Below are positions 1 through 8,947 of a stretch of DNA of 64,000 nucleotides, one piece after another. Numbering within the stretch: position 1 is the stretch's first letter; every line of letters begins with the position of its first letter. Made by a program: the position numbers and the translations under genes. The notes under the pieces are model-generated. The model searched no databases and was not told the origin of the DNA. It was given only the letters and a program-made list of their open reading frames with translations. The stretch comes from VXNE01 sp965217825. GTDB taxonomy: Bacteria > Pseudomonadota > Gammaproteobacteria > Pseudomonadales > Azotimanducaceae. The DNA lies in the NCBI GenBank assembly GCA_965217825.1, contig OZ244571.1, positions 3,410,001 to 3,474,000 of the forward strand. Reading direction: 5' to 3'.

Positions 1-55
1 AGCAACCCACTTGGCGTTCAAGGCTTCGAGGCATTTCCTGGCTCCTTGCGGGCGG

Positions 56-1354
56 GTGAAGTTCGACGTGCTTGGTATTCTTGCCCTTGTCTTCGCGTCC
101 GCGACCACGGCGACCGGTGACGACGACATTTGCGGACCCGATGCGTTGCGCCTGCTGACGTCGACCGACTATGAACACAACATCTGGAAGTCGCTTGAAC
201 AGCTTCGTTCCATAGAGCAACAGTGCGTCGAGTCGACGTACTCCGATTGGTATGGAGGTTGGTATGGAATCTATCGGGCGCAAGTAGAATCCTTCGTCGG
301 AAATCACCGTTTGGCACTGAGATACGCGGACCGGAGAGGAACTCCCAGAAACGCGCCCGCGGCTTCGCCTCCGACACTTCCGCCGAACGCGCAGTCGGCG
401 GCGGCCTTGCCATACATCATTGACCGCGCAAAGCAGCGTCAAATCGTGATCGTCAACGAACGTCATCATGTGTCAACCGATCGACTACTGACGATTTCGC
501 TCCTCGCGCCGTTGGCGGAATTGGGATATCGGTACCTTGCCATCGAGGCGGTCTGGAATGGGGATCCGGTCAACGAACGCGGCTACGCGGTCGGGGCGAC
601 CGGTTACTACGTGAATGACACGGTCTTCGCGGAGATGATCCGCGAGGCGGTTGCAACCGGCTACACCATTGTTCCCTACGAAATCGAGGGACACCAAGGA
701 TCGGAGGGCGGCGAGGCAGGAAGTATCCGCAGGAATCGGGAATATTGGCAGGCGACGAACCTGCGCGAAAGGACATTGAAGCTGGATGCGAACGCAAAGG
801 TGCTGATTCACTGTGGATATTCGCACCTCCTGGAGAGCGAGGACGCAGGTTGGATGGCATCCATCCTGAAGTCGGCGACAGGGATTGATCCCTTGACTGT
901 CGACCAGACATTGCTCAGCGAGCGAAGCGCGTCCGAGTTCGAGCACCCGTGGCGAGTCGAAGCGGACAAGAGAGCATTGCTGCGGGATGCGCATGTCATA
1001 TTGACCGATCCGGAAGGTCGTCCGCTTGCGATCAGCTCCGACGTCGATTTACGCGTTGTGTCGCCGAGCTCGAAATATCGGGAGGGGCGACCAACCTGGA
1101 TGGATATGGGCAGGCGGCGACGAGCCGTATCGGTCGATGTGCCCGAGTGCGTCGATCAGATCTGCATCGTCGAAGTCGGGGACGGAAGAAAGCCTGACTC
1201 GGTGCCCTATGATCGAATCGAGGTCGACCGGCAGAGCACCGTGGTCGTCTATGCACCACACATCAGGGCGAGCGCCTCGACGGACGAGTCCTTGGCGACT
1301 GTCCGAATATTCGGTCTAGATGGTGAGCTTCTCGGTCAACGCAATCTCGATTGA
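56..1354 (+). CDS. Secreted protein of unknown function, possibly ChaN/Tiki-like fold
   Basis: This encodes a protein of about 432 residues. The frame is open almost to the left edge, with a TTG at position 11, but a GTG at 56 is followed by a good signal peptide (MKFDVLGILALVFASATTA-like), so I chose that start. The middle contains a strand-helix pattern with IVIVNERHHVSTDRLL and later YRYLAIEAV and VLIHCGYSHLL. This resembles the paired-histidine layout of ChaN-like haem-uptake and erythromycin-esterase-like secreted proteins, but I cannot assign a family with confidence. The likely location is the periplasm or outside the cell. The export signal is clear; the function is inference. Confidence 0.6.
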   Translation: MKFDVLGILALVFASATTATGDDDICGPDALRLLTSTDYEHNIWKSLEQLRSIEQQCVESTYSDWYGGWYGIYRAQVESFVGNHRLALRYADRRGTPRNAPAASPPTLPPNAQSAAALPYIIDRAKQRQIVIVNERHHVSTDRLLTISLLAPLAELGYRYLAIEAVWNGDPVNERGYAVGATGYYVNDTVFAEMIREAVATGYTIVPYEIEGHQGSEGGEAGSIRRNREYWQATNLRERTLKLDANAKVLIHCGYSHLLESEDAGWMASILKSATGIDPLTVDQTLLSERSASEFEHPWRVEADKRALLRDAHVILTDPEGRPLAISSDVDLRVVSPSSKYREGRPTWMDMGRRRRAVSVDVPECVDQICIVEVGDGRKPDSVPYDRIEVDRQSTVVVYAPHIRASASTDESLATVRIFGLDGELLGQRNLD

Positions 1355-1430
1355 ATCCCCCGAAACAAGCCCTTGTCACATCTCGAGTCACGCACTTGAT
1401 ACTGGACATGCGTACATATATCCTACGTTG

Positions 1431-1868
1431 ATGGTCGATACGGTCCTACGCGTCTTCCAGTATGTGCCGCCGCTCATGGCAGTCACCGAAGACGATTGGC
1501 AGAAGTTTTGCGGGGGGACGATACCGCTCCAGGCGGAGTTGCCGGCGCGTCGCATCCACATTCTCGCAGTGACCCTGCTAGCGGTGCCCATCAGCGCCGA
1601 CGCGACTGACAGCGGGGAAAACGCCTGCCGGAGCATCGAACCGTTTCTCGTCGATGTGGACGCAAGCGGCTACCTCGTGTCCAAGGACGCCACGCTTGCC
1701 CCCCTGAACGCGGCCGCGTCTTCAGTGATCGATCTGCGCCCTCGACTTCTCTCGCGCTACCTGCGTCACGCCTACGCATGGTCGCCACCGGCGCACGTCC
1801 TGTCGGAGGCGCTGGAACGGTCGCTTGCGAGCGTTGCGCATCCGGCACGCATTTCGCTATTGACCTGA
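1431..1868 (+). CDS. Hypothetical protein
   Basis: This is an open frame of about 145 codons from an ATG at 1431. The same frame has an earlier ATG at 1320, but that overlaps the end of the upstream secreted-protein gene and gives a low-complexity leader. A short hydrophobic stretch (IHILAVTLLAVPISA) could be a membrane segment or buried strand. I recognise no domain. It lies between the secreted protein and a convergent glycosyltransferase gene. It may be a real small gene or a chance frame in GC-rich DNA. Confidence 0.3.
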   Translation: MVDTVLRVFQYVPPLMAVTEDDWQKFCGGTIPLQAELPARRIHILAVTLLAVPISADATDSGENACRSIEPFLVDVDASGYLVSKDATLAPLNAAASSVIDLRPRLLSRYLRHAYAWSPPAHVLSEALERSLASVAHPARISLLT

Positions 1869-1888
1869 AGCCCGCGGGGATCGCGCGG

Positions 1889-2482
1889 TCACAACAAGGT
1901 TTTCCGCCAGCGGATATAGTCGGCGTGGTCGTCCACGTCCCACAGGGTATCTAGCAGCGCGACATTGAGACGGGCCGCAGTAGTCCGGCTCAGGGTCTGT
2001 TCGATCACGGTGGCCGTGCTCCATTCGATTGATCGAAACAATTCGGGATGGGGTTCATTCATGCCGACGAGGCAATAGCCGCCGTCTTCCACCGGCCCGA
2101 GAACCACGTCCGCTCGGGCAAGCCTGGCGAGCGCCTCTTCCACGTAGGCCGCATCGAGCACTGGTATGTCCGATCCCACCACCACCTTCGCGCCCGCCGC
2201 TATGGCCGCGAGCATGCGCCCGCCGAGATCCGTTTTCGGTTGTTCGAAAGCGGGCAGGCCATAGTCGGACTGCCATCGCCTCAGGGTGTCGTTTTGCGCG
2301 CCCTCGAACCACAGTTCGCAGTCGAACGCGCCCGCTTCCAATGTTCGCAGCGTGCCCTCGACGAGTTCGACATACGCTTCCAATGCCGCCTCCTCCCCCA
2401 GGACGCGCGCGAGGCGAGTCTTGACCCTGCCGAGTTCCGGCGCGCGCGCGAACACGGCGACGCGGCTGCCGACGTTATTCAC
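1889..2482 (-). CDS. TIGR04282-family (DUF2064) glycosyltransferase
   Basis: This encodes about 197 residues. The N-terminus reads VNNVGSRVAVFARAPELGRV followed by KTRLA, the nucleotide-binding start typical of the DUF2064/TIGR04282 family, and the middle has VVVGSDIPVLD and GPVEDGGYCLVGM. The family is a GT-A type nucleotidyl/glycosyltransferase often paired with TIGR04283 proteins in arsenosugar-type clusters. The start is a GTG at 2482 that overlaps the end of the upstream glycosyltransferase gene, so the two are translationally coupled. An earlier in-frame ATG at 2524 lies inside the neighbour and is less likely. The biochemical substrate is not shown by the sequence. Confidence 0.8.
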   Translation of the reverse strand: MNNVGSRVAVFARAPELGRVKTRLARVLGEEAALEAYVELVEGTLRTLEAGAFDCELWFEGAQNDTLRRWQSDYGLPAFEQPKTDLGGRMLAAIAAGAKVVVGSDIPVLDAAYVEEALARLARADVVLGPVEDGGYCLVGMNEPHPELFRSIEWSTATVIEQTLSRTTAARLNVALLDTLWDVDDHADYIRWRKTLL

Positions 2483-3167
2483 GGTCTGAATAGTAGCGGG
2501 CGTGCAGTTCTTCCGGCCGCGCACCGAAAAAATAGCGCAGCCGGATGCTCCACATGAGCAGCGTGGTCCGAACCACGCCCTCGCGCTCCCAGCGACGCGA
2601 CGACGCTCCCAGCCTCTCGCGAATGCGTTTCGGCTTCGCCAGCCTGCGCAACCGCTTCGAGAGCTCGATGTCTTCCATCAGGGGCTGGTCCGGCATGCCT
2701 CCCACGGCATCCAGCAGCCGACGCGAAACAAATATGCCCTGATCGCCGGTACAGATTCCGGTCAAGAGCGAGCGCTGGTTCATCAGCCAGGCGATCACTT
2801 CGAACACCGGTGAAGCGTTGGACAAGCGGACGTCGAAGCTGCCCCAGAGCACGGATCCCGCAGCGTTCCGCAGCGCATCCAGCAGGCCGGGCTCTACGCT
2901 CGCGTCGGCGTGCAGGAACCAGATCAACTTGCCCCGGGCAAGCACCGCCCCGCGCCGCATCTGCCGTGCGCGATGCGGTTGGCAGCGCGCAAAGACGACG
3001 CCGTGACCCTCGCACACCCCTTGGGGATCGTCCTGGCTGCCGCCGTCGACGACCAAGATTTCGAAACCGTCCGCAGCAGCGATCTGCCCGAGTAGTTCCG
3101 CCAAGGGTCCGGCGTCGTTCAACGTCGGAACGACGACGCTCACCAACGGGCTCGGATTACGTTCCAT
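2475..3167 (-). CDS. TIGR04283-family glycosyltransferase (GT2)
   Basis: This encodes 230 residues of a GT-A family 2 glycosyltransferase. Visible features are PLVSVVVPTLNDAGPL at the N-terminus, ILVVDGGSQDD, WFLHADASVEP (the DxD-like region) and GDQGIFVSRRLLDAVGG with PLMEDIELSKRL. This set is characteristic of the TIGR04283 family, usually found with TIGR04282. It is first in a two-gene operon and its stop overlaps the GTG of the next gene. The operon sits directly beside the left attachment site of the phage satellite, so it belongs to the host chromosome. Confidence 0.85.
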   Translation of the reverse strand: MERNPSPLVSVVVPTLNDAGPLAELLGQIAAADGFEILVVDGGSQDDPQGVCEGHGVVFARCQPHRARQMRRGAVLARGKLIWFLHADASVEPGLLDALRNAAGSVLWGSFDVRLSNASPVFEVIAWLMNQRSLLTGICTGDQGIFVSRRLLDAVGGMPDQPLMEDIELSKRLRRLAKPKRIRERLGASSRRWEREGVVRTTLLMWSIRLRYFFGARPEELHARYYSDRE

Positions 3168-3198
3168 TCGTCACCGTTGACCATGCCACGCCCGCGAC

Positions 3199-3221
3199 TG
3201 GCAGCCCCGGCAGGAATCGAA
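3199..3221. repeat. Distal attachment site of the satellite
   Basis: This 23-bp stretch is identical to the 3' end (acceptor/T-arm side) of tRNA-Arg(CCT) at 12792-12814. Similarity continues for three more bases with one mismatch. It is followed by an AT-rich stretch at 3225-3270, unlike the surrounding DNA. Confidence 0.85.
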
Positions 3222-3262
3222 TCTCAATATACATTATTGATAATAAATACAAATATTATCGA

Positions 3263-3586
3263 CTAATTCGACTTACCGCCAGTCTTGCCCCCGCTTGCGG
3301 CCCGCTTTAGCACGTCCGAGAGCCAAAGGCGGATTAGATCCTCCATCGCCTCGCGCTTCGTCGGCGGGAAGCGGAACACGCCCCGGAGACCATAATCGCG
3401 GATGCCGTTCTCCGCCAGCTTGTCCGTTACCGCCGACAACACTTCGCGCGCATCTTCGTCCACGCGCGCATCGACTTCGGTGCAAACCGCGTCGGCCAGG
3501 CCCGGAATAGCCTCGTCGATTCCGTAAACGATGCGTTGGTTTAGCGCAATCTGACCGCGCGCGTCTTCGGATAGTTCGACTAGCAT
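3263..3586 (-). CDS. Hypothetical satellite protein, possible head-completion role
   Basis: This encodes 107 residues starting MLVELSEDARGQIAL and ending in a Lys/Gly-rich tail (KRAASGGKTGGKSN). The composition is helical and acidic, with no motif I recognise. It is the last gene of the capsid module, after portal, where head-tail connector or head-closure proteins usually lie. The position suggests such a role, but nothing in the sequence proves it. The AT-rich att region follows immediately. Confidence 0.5.
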   Translation of the reverse strand: MLVELSEDARGQIALNQRIVYGIDEAIPGLADAVCTEVDARVDEDAREVLSAVTDKLAENGIRDYGLRGVFRFPPTKREAMEDLIRLWLSDVLKRAASGGKTGGKSN

Positions 3587-3671
3587 TTGCGGTACTCTCT
3601 CTCAATGGGAACGGGGTTGGAAGATAGCAAAATGACCGGCGGCGCGCGTGAATCGGGACGTTGAGATCGTG

Positions 3672-3872
3672 CTAGGGCTGCTGGGCCTCGCCGTGGTCCT
3701 GCTGGCGCTGCTGTACGCCTGCGGCGGCAGTCCTTGGTAGATCGCCCGTAGGGATCGCTAGGCGGGTTTCGCGCTCTACCCCTTGCTTTGGCCTTCGGTA
3801 CGCCTCGATAGCCCGTTTGAGGCGGTACTTTAGTACCTCCTGAAACGGCCTTTTCGGGTCTCCCTTGCCCAA
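3672..3872 (-). CDS. Small hypothetical satellite ORF
   Basis: This frame of 66 codons starts MGKGDPKRPFQEVLKYRL and is Lys/Arg rich at its N-terminus. An overlapping frame at 3580-3891 is longer but looks like low-complexity GC-rich noise, so I prefer this one. No domain is recognised. It lies between portal and the 107-residue ORF and could be a small head-completion protein. Confidence 0.3.
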   Translation of the reverse strand: MGKGDPKRPFQEVLKYRLKRAIEAYRRPKQGVERETRLAIPTGDLPRTAAAGVQQRQQDHGEAQQP

Positions 3873-4157
3873 CCCATCGCCCCGGCCTCACGCGCGGCCA
3901 GCGCGCCCTTGCGAGTCGATGGGGACCTACTTTCGCCGATGCTTGTTGCGCGTCAGCCGCCCGCCGTCCGGGTGCGACCCCTCACCCATGCGACGGCTCG
4001 CCGGCGTGGTGCTCACGCGCATGAACTGCGCCCGCCGCAGTCGGTTCCTCGAAAACTCGTCCCCGCCCTTTCCGGTCGGGATTTGCTGTATCTCCTTTCC
4101 CGACTCGAGAAACGCCGGCGATGTCGGCGACGATCCGCTCCCGCTCCGTCATGCGGC
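3873..4157. other. Stretch with no supported gene inside the capsid module
   Basis: About 285 bp downstream of portal. On the minus strand an ATG at about 4151 opens a frame that stops after roughly 56 codons, while a second frame with basic residues runs to about 3933 without a convincing start. This could be a short gene broken by a frameshift; I see no recognisable product. Confidence 0.3.
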
Positions 4158-5189
4158 TTAAGCTTCCAAACCTGCGTTGTGCGCTGCGTTGGCCGCTTCC
4201 ATGCCTGCGTCCGTCAACGCCTTGAAAGCCCGAGAACGGCCTTGTACGTCAGCCGTGGCCACGGCTGAAAGGTCTATGTCCAGTGCGGGCGCGAGTTTGG
4301 CCCGGGCCTCTCGAATGATCGCCGCCGCGTAGGACCGGAACGAAGTGCCCGCGCGCCGCCAAGCCTCGCGCTGCGCGGTCCCGTCGCCGTTCGGTGCGAA
4401 AATGGTTTCAGCCAAGCCGTAGGCCGCAAGAATTTCGGCGCGCAAGGTGTCGCGCAGTTTCAATATGTTTTCGGAAGGATCCGGCCCGTATTGGTGCAAC
4501 CTCGCGCCGCTCTCGGTCGCCCCTGCCGCCCCGAGCACGGACAGGCGCCGCTTCGCCATCGACACCGCCGCCTCCGTGCTTTGTTCCGGGCTCAATCGCG
4601 CGTTGACGGTGAGGGACCGACCGATGGGCACCCGCGTCTCGGTCGCAAGCAAGCCCTCGATTCTCGCCGCAAGGCTTGCGGTCGCCGGAAACGATGCGAG
4701 TGCCGATCGCCCGTGCCACGGCCTGTCGGCGAGGGTGTTGATGCGCACATGGACAACCGCCGCGCTCGGTGCCAGCCGCGTGATGTTGCCGGAAGGTCCG
4801 AACAAATCTAGGCGGTAAAACCAGTCGCCCTCATTCCAATTTCCGCGCACGTCCCAACTTGCGGCCGGAACGAGCCTCACGCCGCCGCCCGCGCCGGGAA
4901 CTTCAATGAGCGCCGCCCATTCGCCGCGCCGCGCCAGCTCTCGCGCGATGTTCCCAAGGTGGGGTTGCAGCGCCTCGGCGAACATGCCCGGACCCTTCAC
5001 CATGCCGAGCGCAAGCGCGCGCTCGAATGTGCCCGCGACGATCTCCAAAACCGCCAGCGCCCGAGCATCGGGAAACGCGCCGGACGCCTCGGCAACTATC
5101 TGTTGCGTCGCCTGTTCGGTGTAGTCCTTTCCGCCTTTGTGTTCCCGCAACTCCGGGCGCGGCCAAGAAGGCCAAAGCCTCATGGCCAC
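4158..5189 (-). CDS. Phage portal protein
   Basis: This encodes 343 residues. It has a short N-terminus (MAMRLWPSWPRPELRE) and later strand-rich segments such as WEVRGNW-like and FYRLDLFG, then a helical C-terminal part with LRAEILAAYGLAETIFAPNGDG and REAWRRAG. These match HK97-type portal proteins, which form the dodecameric ring at the capsid vertex through which DNA passes. It is somewhat shorter than the usual roughly 400 residues. It lies after the protease gene, so the order is terminase, capsid, protease, portal instead of the classical terminase, portal, protease, capsid. Confidence 0.75.
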   Translation of the reverse strand: MAMRLWPSWPRPELREHKGGKDYTEQATQQIVAEASGAFPDARALAVLEIVAGTFERALALGMVKGPGMFAEALQPHLGNIARELARRGEWAALIEVPGAGGGVRLVPAASWDVRGNWNEGDWFYRLDLFGPSGNITRLAPSAAVVHVRINTLADRPWHGRSALASFPATASLAARIEGLLATETRVPIGRSLTVNARLSPEQSTEAAVSMAKRRLSVLGAAGATESGARLHQYGPDPSENILKLRDTLRAEILAAYGLAETIFAPNGDGTAQREAWRRAGTSFRSYAAAIIREARAKLAPALDIDLSAVATADVQGRSRAFKALTDAGMEAANAAHNAGLEA

Positions 5190-5259
5190 ACCCCGGAGGA
5201 TCGTGCGAAATACGTCTTGGTGGTCGTCAATGTGCTCACGACGAGGACAACACCCTGGC

Positions 5260-5781
5260 TCACAGCCAAAGCCGCCGCCGCCGCGTCGACAAGTGTTCGC
5301 GCATGTAGGTCTCGGCTTGCTCCCGCGCCTCGGCGGTCGCGCCGTGATAGGCGGGGTTGGCGACGAGACCCACGCCCACTAGCACGGCTTGCCGGATGGT
5401 GCGCAGCGACCGCCGCCAAGTTTGCTGGCGCGCGACAAACTCGACGCTGAAACCACGGAGCACGCGATGGCGCAAGAGGGTTAGAGCGTCGTCGCCGTCG
5501 CGCGTCTCGGGGACCTCGATGCTCGCCCGCAGCGCCTTCCGCCCGTCCTCGAACGTCAGCCCCGCACCGTTGCGAGCGATCACACGATGGCGGTCGTGAT
5601 GCAGATTGAGGGTCACCTCGTCCGCGATGCTCCCGAAGGCGCGCGGCTCGAACGTTTCAAAGTAGCTGCCGATGCTTGTGCGTTCGTCGTATGGCATGAC
5701 GACGCCAAAAACCCGCCGCCCTTCGATCTGGGGCGCGCCGCCGTCGATGATGACCGCGCGCCGCTCCACGTGTTCGCCCAT
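5260..5781 (-). CDS. HK97-family prohead protease
   Basis: This encodes about 173 residues from an ATG at 5781 (MGEHVERRAVIIDG). The longer frame upstream to 5928 runs into the capsid gene and is not needed. FGVVMPYDERTSIG and YFETFEPRAF are typical of the U35/S78 family. His61/62 in NLHHDRHRV and Ser112 in LRGFSVEF are the likely catalytic residues. The enzyme cleaves the scaffold domain of the capsid protein during head maturation. It lies 11 bp downstream of the capsid gene and upstream of portal. Confidence 0.85.
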   Translation of the reverse strand: MGEHVERRAVIIDGGAPQIEGRRVFGVVMPYDERTSIGSYFETFEPRAFGSIADEVTLNLHHDRHRVIARNGAGLTFEDGRKALRASIEVPETRDGDDALTLLRHRVLRGFSVEFVARQQTWRRSLRTIRQAVLVGVGLVANPAYHGATAEAREQAETYMREHLSTRRRRLWL

Positions 5782-5792
5782 AGTCGTAGTCG

Positions 5793-7040
5793 TTAGGCCG
5801 TGAAAGTCACGCGAGCAAAATTGCTCGCGCGGGGCAGTCCGAAACTCCAAAGATAATTCATCACCAAGGAAACTTGGCCCTTGTCGGCTTCGCTGTACGG
5901 GTCCCGGATCAACTGGCCACTCTCCCAAACGGCGGCGACCGCTGCGCCCTCGATTCCCCGGGCCCGCCCGACGAAACCGCCCAGGTCACCATCGGCGGTG
6001 CCGTCGTCCAGGTCGCCGCGCGCGGCGAAGGTCAGCCCCGCTCGCCGCAGGAACATGCCTATAGTGGTCGGATGCAACCCTTGCCCGGCCGGGATGATTT
6101 GCGACTCCCATAGCGTGTTGGCACCGACCGCGAGGACGATGTTTAGATCGCCGAAAGCGCCCGCGTGTTTGCCGTCGAGCATCCCGGCGAACTCACCGAG
6201 CACGATTTGCGCCACGGTTTTCTCTCCTTGGGTCAGCGTGTGCGCGACCACTCCCGGCGCGGTCAAAAGTCCAACGATGTCGCTCGTGTCCTCGTTCGCG
6301 TCGCCGTCGCCAAGGAATATCGCGCGGTCCACGGCATCGACCAGCGCCATGCCCAGATCGCGCCTCAACGCTTCCTCAAGCCCCGGCAGCCGCATCGAGT
6401 CCTCGACGGAGAACGTTGCCTTCACACCGTTGCGAGTCGGTTTGAGCTCTTTCACGCTCACGGACCACGCGGCATCCGCCGCCGCCTCGCCTCGACCGCG
6501 CTGCGCTCCCGTCGCCCCGGCGCTGGTAACCGGATATGCGGCCGTCCCCGGCATCACGCTCTGAAACGACACGCCCAAGCGTGTCGCCGCGCTTTCCGCG
6601 AAGAGGCGATCAAGCCAAGTGCCTTGGTTGGCCTCGGCATCGACGTTCGTTGTCGCCCGTTCCTCGACGAGCAGATCAAGAGGAAAGTAACCGTTCCGAA
6701 GGCGGCGGGCGGCGTTGTATTCCGCCTCGGCTCCCTCAACCCCTCGCTCCTCGGCTGCGGCTTGAAAGTACGCGCCCAGCTTGATCCGTCCTCGCAGTTC
6801 GCGGGTCTCGCGCTCTTCGGCGGTCTCTCCCCCGGCCTCGGCGGCTCGCTTTTCCAGTTCCTCGCCTTCCGAGACGGTCGCAGCCCGCCATCGCGTTTCG
6901 ACGTCCCGATATTCCGCCGTGAGGCGGTCGCACTCGGCGCGGATCTCATCCGTGAGCGCATCGCCTTCCAGTCCGGCTATTTCGTTCAACCGCTGCCGGA
7001 TCGAGCTTCGCCGCAGCGCGAGTGTTTGTGATTTGGTCAC
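5793..7040 (-). CDS. HK97-fold major capsid protein with N-terminal scaffold domain
   Basis: This encodes about 415 residues from a GTG at 7040 that overlaps the terminase stop by four bases (GTGA), so the two are coupled. Residues 1-110 are charged and helical (RQRLNEIAGLEGDALTDEIR and KRAAEAGGETAEERETRE), like the delta scaffold of HK97-type capsids that the protease removes. The rest has capsid-like features: ATRLGVSFQSVMPG, FSVEDSMRLPGLEEAL, DRAIFLGDG and a C-terminal YLWSFGLPRASNFARV. The neighbouring protease and terminase support the call. Confidence 0.85.
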   Translation of the reverse strand: MTKSQTLALRRSSIRQRLNEIAGLEGDALTDEIRAECDRLTAEYRDVETRWRAATVSEGEELEKRAAEAGGETAEERETRELRGRIKLGAYFQAAAEERGVEGAEAEYNAARRLRNGYFPLDLLVEERATTNVDAEANQGTWLDRLFAESAATRLGVSFQSVMPGTAAYPVTSAGATGAQRGRGEAAADAAWSVSVKELKPTRNGVKATFSVEDSMRLPGLEEALRRDLGMALVDAVDRAIFLGDGDANEDTSDIVGLLTAPGVVAHTLTQGEKTVAQIVLGEFAGMLDGKHAGAFGDLNIVLAVGANTLWESQIIPAGQGLHPTTIGMFLRRAGLTFAARGDLDDGTADGDLGGFVGRARGIEGAAVAAVWESGQLIRDPYSEADKGQVSLVMNYLWSFGLPRASNFARVTFTA

Positions 7041-8596
7041 CTGTAGACCTCCATAACGTTGTAGTCGTCGTCGTCCGCAGCGCCCGCCACAAACAACCCT
7101 TCTGGCGGCGCTTGTCTGCGCCTCCACCACTCGGCAACCGCCACAATCGCAGCGGCCACCGCATCATCGCGGGCGCGCCTTCGCCGCCCGCCCTCGGTTG
7201 ACTTCGCCAGTTTCTCATTGCCCGCGGGATCGCACACCGCTCGGCTTTCGAGTACCGCAGCCCTGAACAAGCGCGATTCGGGGGCGCTTACGTGCCCGTC
7301 CAGCATCGCCCGCCGAAAGCTGCGCAGGTCCTCGCCGCCGTGAAAGAAACCCTGCCCGCGCAACACGAGGGGGACAATGACGCTGCTGGCATACATCGCG
7401 TCCCGCAACTCGCCCTCGCGCCATCGGTCGGCAACGATGCAAGCCGGAACGCCGAAGCGGTCTAGGACCGCCTGCAAAAACTCCTCTACGGGAACCGTCG
7501 CCCGCCCCAACTGGATCAACTCGCCGCGCTCTTTGAGGTGCTCGTAATAATCGGCCCCGTCGCGCCGCCCGCGTTCCGCCAAGTCCGGCTTGCCGGGAAA
7601 GGCCGCAAACAATTCCATGCGTCCCGATTCCCAAACCGCCGCCGCCGCGCACATCGCCGCTCCCGATCCAAGGTCTATGCCGACCACTGGCGGCGCGCTG
7701 TCGCGCGCCAAGTCGTCATCGTCGCGCCATGATCCGCGTTCAAGTATCACCCGCTCGTCGATGTCCGACGTTCCAAGGTTCAGCCGCAGCGCCCGCCACG
7801 ATGCGAGCAATTCGGGACTCTCCCGCGCTTCGTCGGATTCCGTCCGCAGCCGCTCTCGCAGCGTCGGCAAATGGTCGTAACTCGGATTAGCGCGGCGAAT
7901 GGAGACCATAGAAAACGGCGATTCCTCCGGGCGCGCCGCGTGAACTTGCGAGTACGGCGCGTTCCGCAGCATCCGCGCGAACCAATGCCCCTCTCCCGCA
8001 GGCCGCGTCCCCAACGCTATCAGCTTGCTTCCGGGAACCTTGCCCAGACCAGTTCGCAGCGCGGCAAGCATCCGGTCCGCCTTCGCCGGCGACCATTGCG
8101 CCGGCTCGTCCGCCAGTACCAGCGCGGGCCGCAAGCCATGCGCGCGGCTCGGATCGCTCCCAATGCAGCGAATCCGCGCGCCGGATCTCCGATGCTCAAG
8201 CAATGCGTTGTTGGCGGTGTCCTGTATCCGCCATGTCTTGCGGTCGGCCAGGTTGTGCCGCTCGCCGAGAAAGGCAAGCGCGTCCTCGAAAATGAGCTTG
8301 CCTTGGCTGAAGGAACTCGCCACGCAAACCACTTCGCGCCGCCGTCCGTGCAACGGTCCCTCGGGATCGACAACCGCGCAAGCGATGCCCGCCACGATTG
8401 CCGACTTTCCGTTGCCCCTCGCCAGCGAGAGAGAAGAATCGCCGCCGACGGAAAACGCCCCTCGGATAAAGCGACGCTCCCAGGGCAACACGTCGAACAA
8501 AGCGCCGTCGTGATCGCCGCCTGCGAGCGTCAGCCCGCCGAGATACGCGACCAGCCGGGCCGCATTCGGTGTTTGTTTTTTCGTGCCTGCGGGCAT
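7037..8596 (-). CDS. Phage terminase large subunit
   Basis: This encodes 519 residues. The ATPase half has a Walker A-like SLARGNGKS at about residues 57-65 and a Walker B ALVLADEPAQW at about 155-165. The nuclease half has VVGIDLGSGAAMC, CIVADRW and RARDDAVAAAIVA, whose acidic residues match RNase H-fold terminase nucleases. The protein pumps DNA into the prohead and cuts it. No separate small-terminase gene is visible upstream, where there is a structured 600-bp non-coding region instead. It is the first gene of the packaging/head operon. Confidence 0.88.
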   Translation of the reverse strand: MPAGTKKQTPNAARLVAYLGGLTLAGGDHDGALFDVLPWERRFIRGAFSVGGDSSLSLARGNGKSAIVAGIACAVVDPEGPLHGRRREVVCVASSFSQGKLIFEDALAFLGERHNLADRKTWRIQDTANNALLEHRRSGARIRCIGSDPSRAHGLRPALVLADEPAQWSPAKADRMLAALRTGLGKVPGSKLIALGTRPAGEGHWFARMLRNAPYSQVHAARPEESPFSMVSIRRANPSYDHLPTLRERLRTESDEARESPELLASWRALRLNLGTSDIDERVILERGSWRDDDDLARDSAPPVVGIDLGSGAAMCAAAAVWESGRMELFAAFPGKPDLAERGRRDGADYYEHLKERGELIQLGRATVPVEEFLQAVLDRFGVPACIVADRWREGELRDAMYASSVIVPLVLRGQGFFHGGEDLRSFRRAMLDGHVSAPESRLFRAAVLESRAVCDPAGNEKLAKSTEGGRRRRARDDAVAAAIVAVAEWWRRRQAPPEGLFVAGAADDDDYNVMEVYR

Positions 8597-8853
8597 CGGT
8601 TTCCAGTATTAGGGGCATCACCCTTCAGGGACCCACGGGCGCAAACTATGCTCCGGGTTGGTCCAACACGCCAACTATTCGCGCGCCGCGCCACGATGTC
8701 AATGCATACAGGGTGAGGATGTGTACAGCGCCCGCAGAACGATGCACAAGGGCCGATATTCCCCTTGTCGCGCGGTTCTGTCAATTCTGAACGTTCGGAA
8801 CTATCGGAGAGAACAACCGGCAAGCGCGCGGCGCTCGGCTCGGCGCGGGCGAG

Positions 8854-8883
8854 ATAAAATGTTCGCTGCAGCGAACATTTTAT
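8854..8883. repeat. 30-bp perfect palindrome upstream of terminase
   Basis: The left arm ATAAAATGTTCGCTG is followed directly by its exact reverse complement, with no spacer. It is AT-rich at the edges and lies about 260 bp upstream of the terminase start in otherwise GC-rich DNA. A perfect 15+15 palindrome fits a dimeric regulator site or a replication/packaging signal. Confidence 0.85.
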
Positions 8884-8947
8884 GGCCCCTCCCCCGGGGC
8901 TCGGCGGGGTAAAAGCGGCCTTCGCGACCGCAGGGCCGACCACCAAA

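Noticed and set aside
8530..8946. Minus-strand ORF as a possible small terminase
   Set aside because: Composition is Cys/Arg/Pro-rich without helix pattern, and it crosses the 30-bp palindrome and the terminase start.
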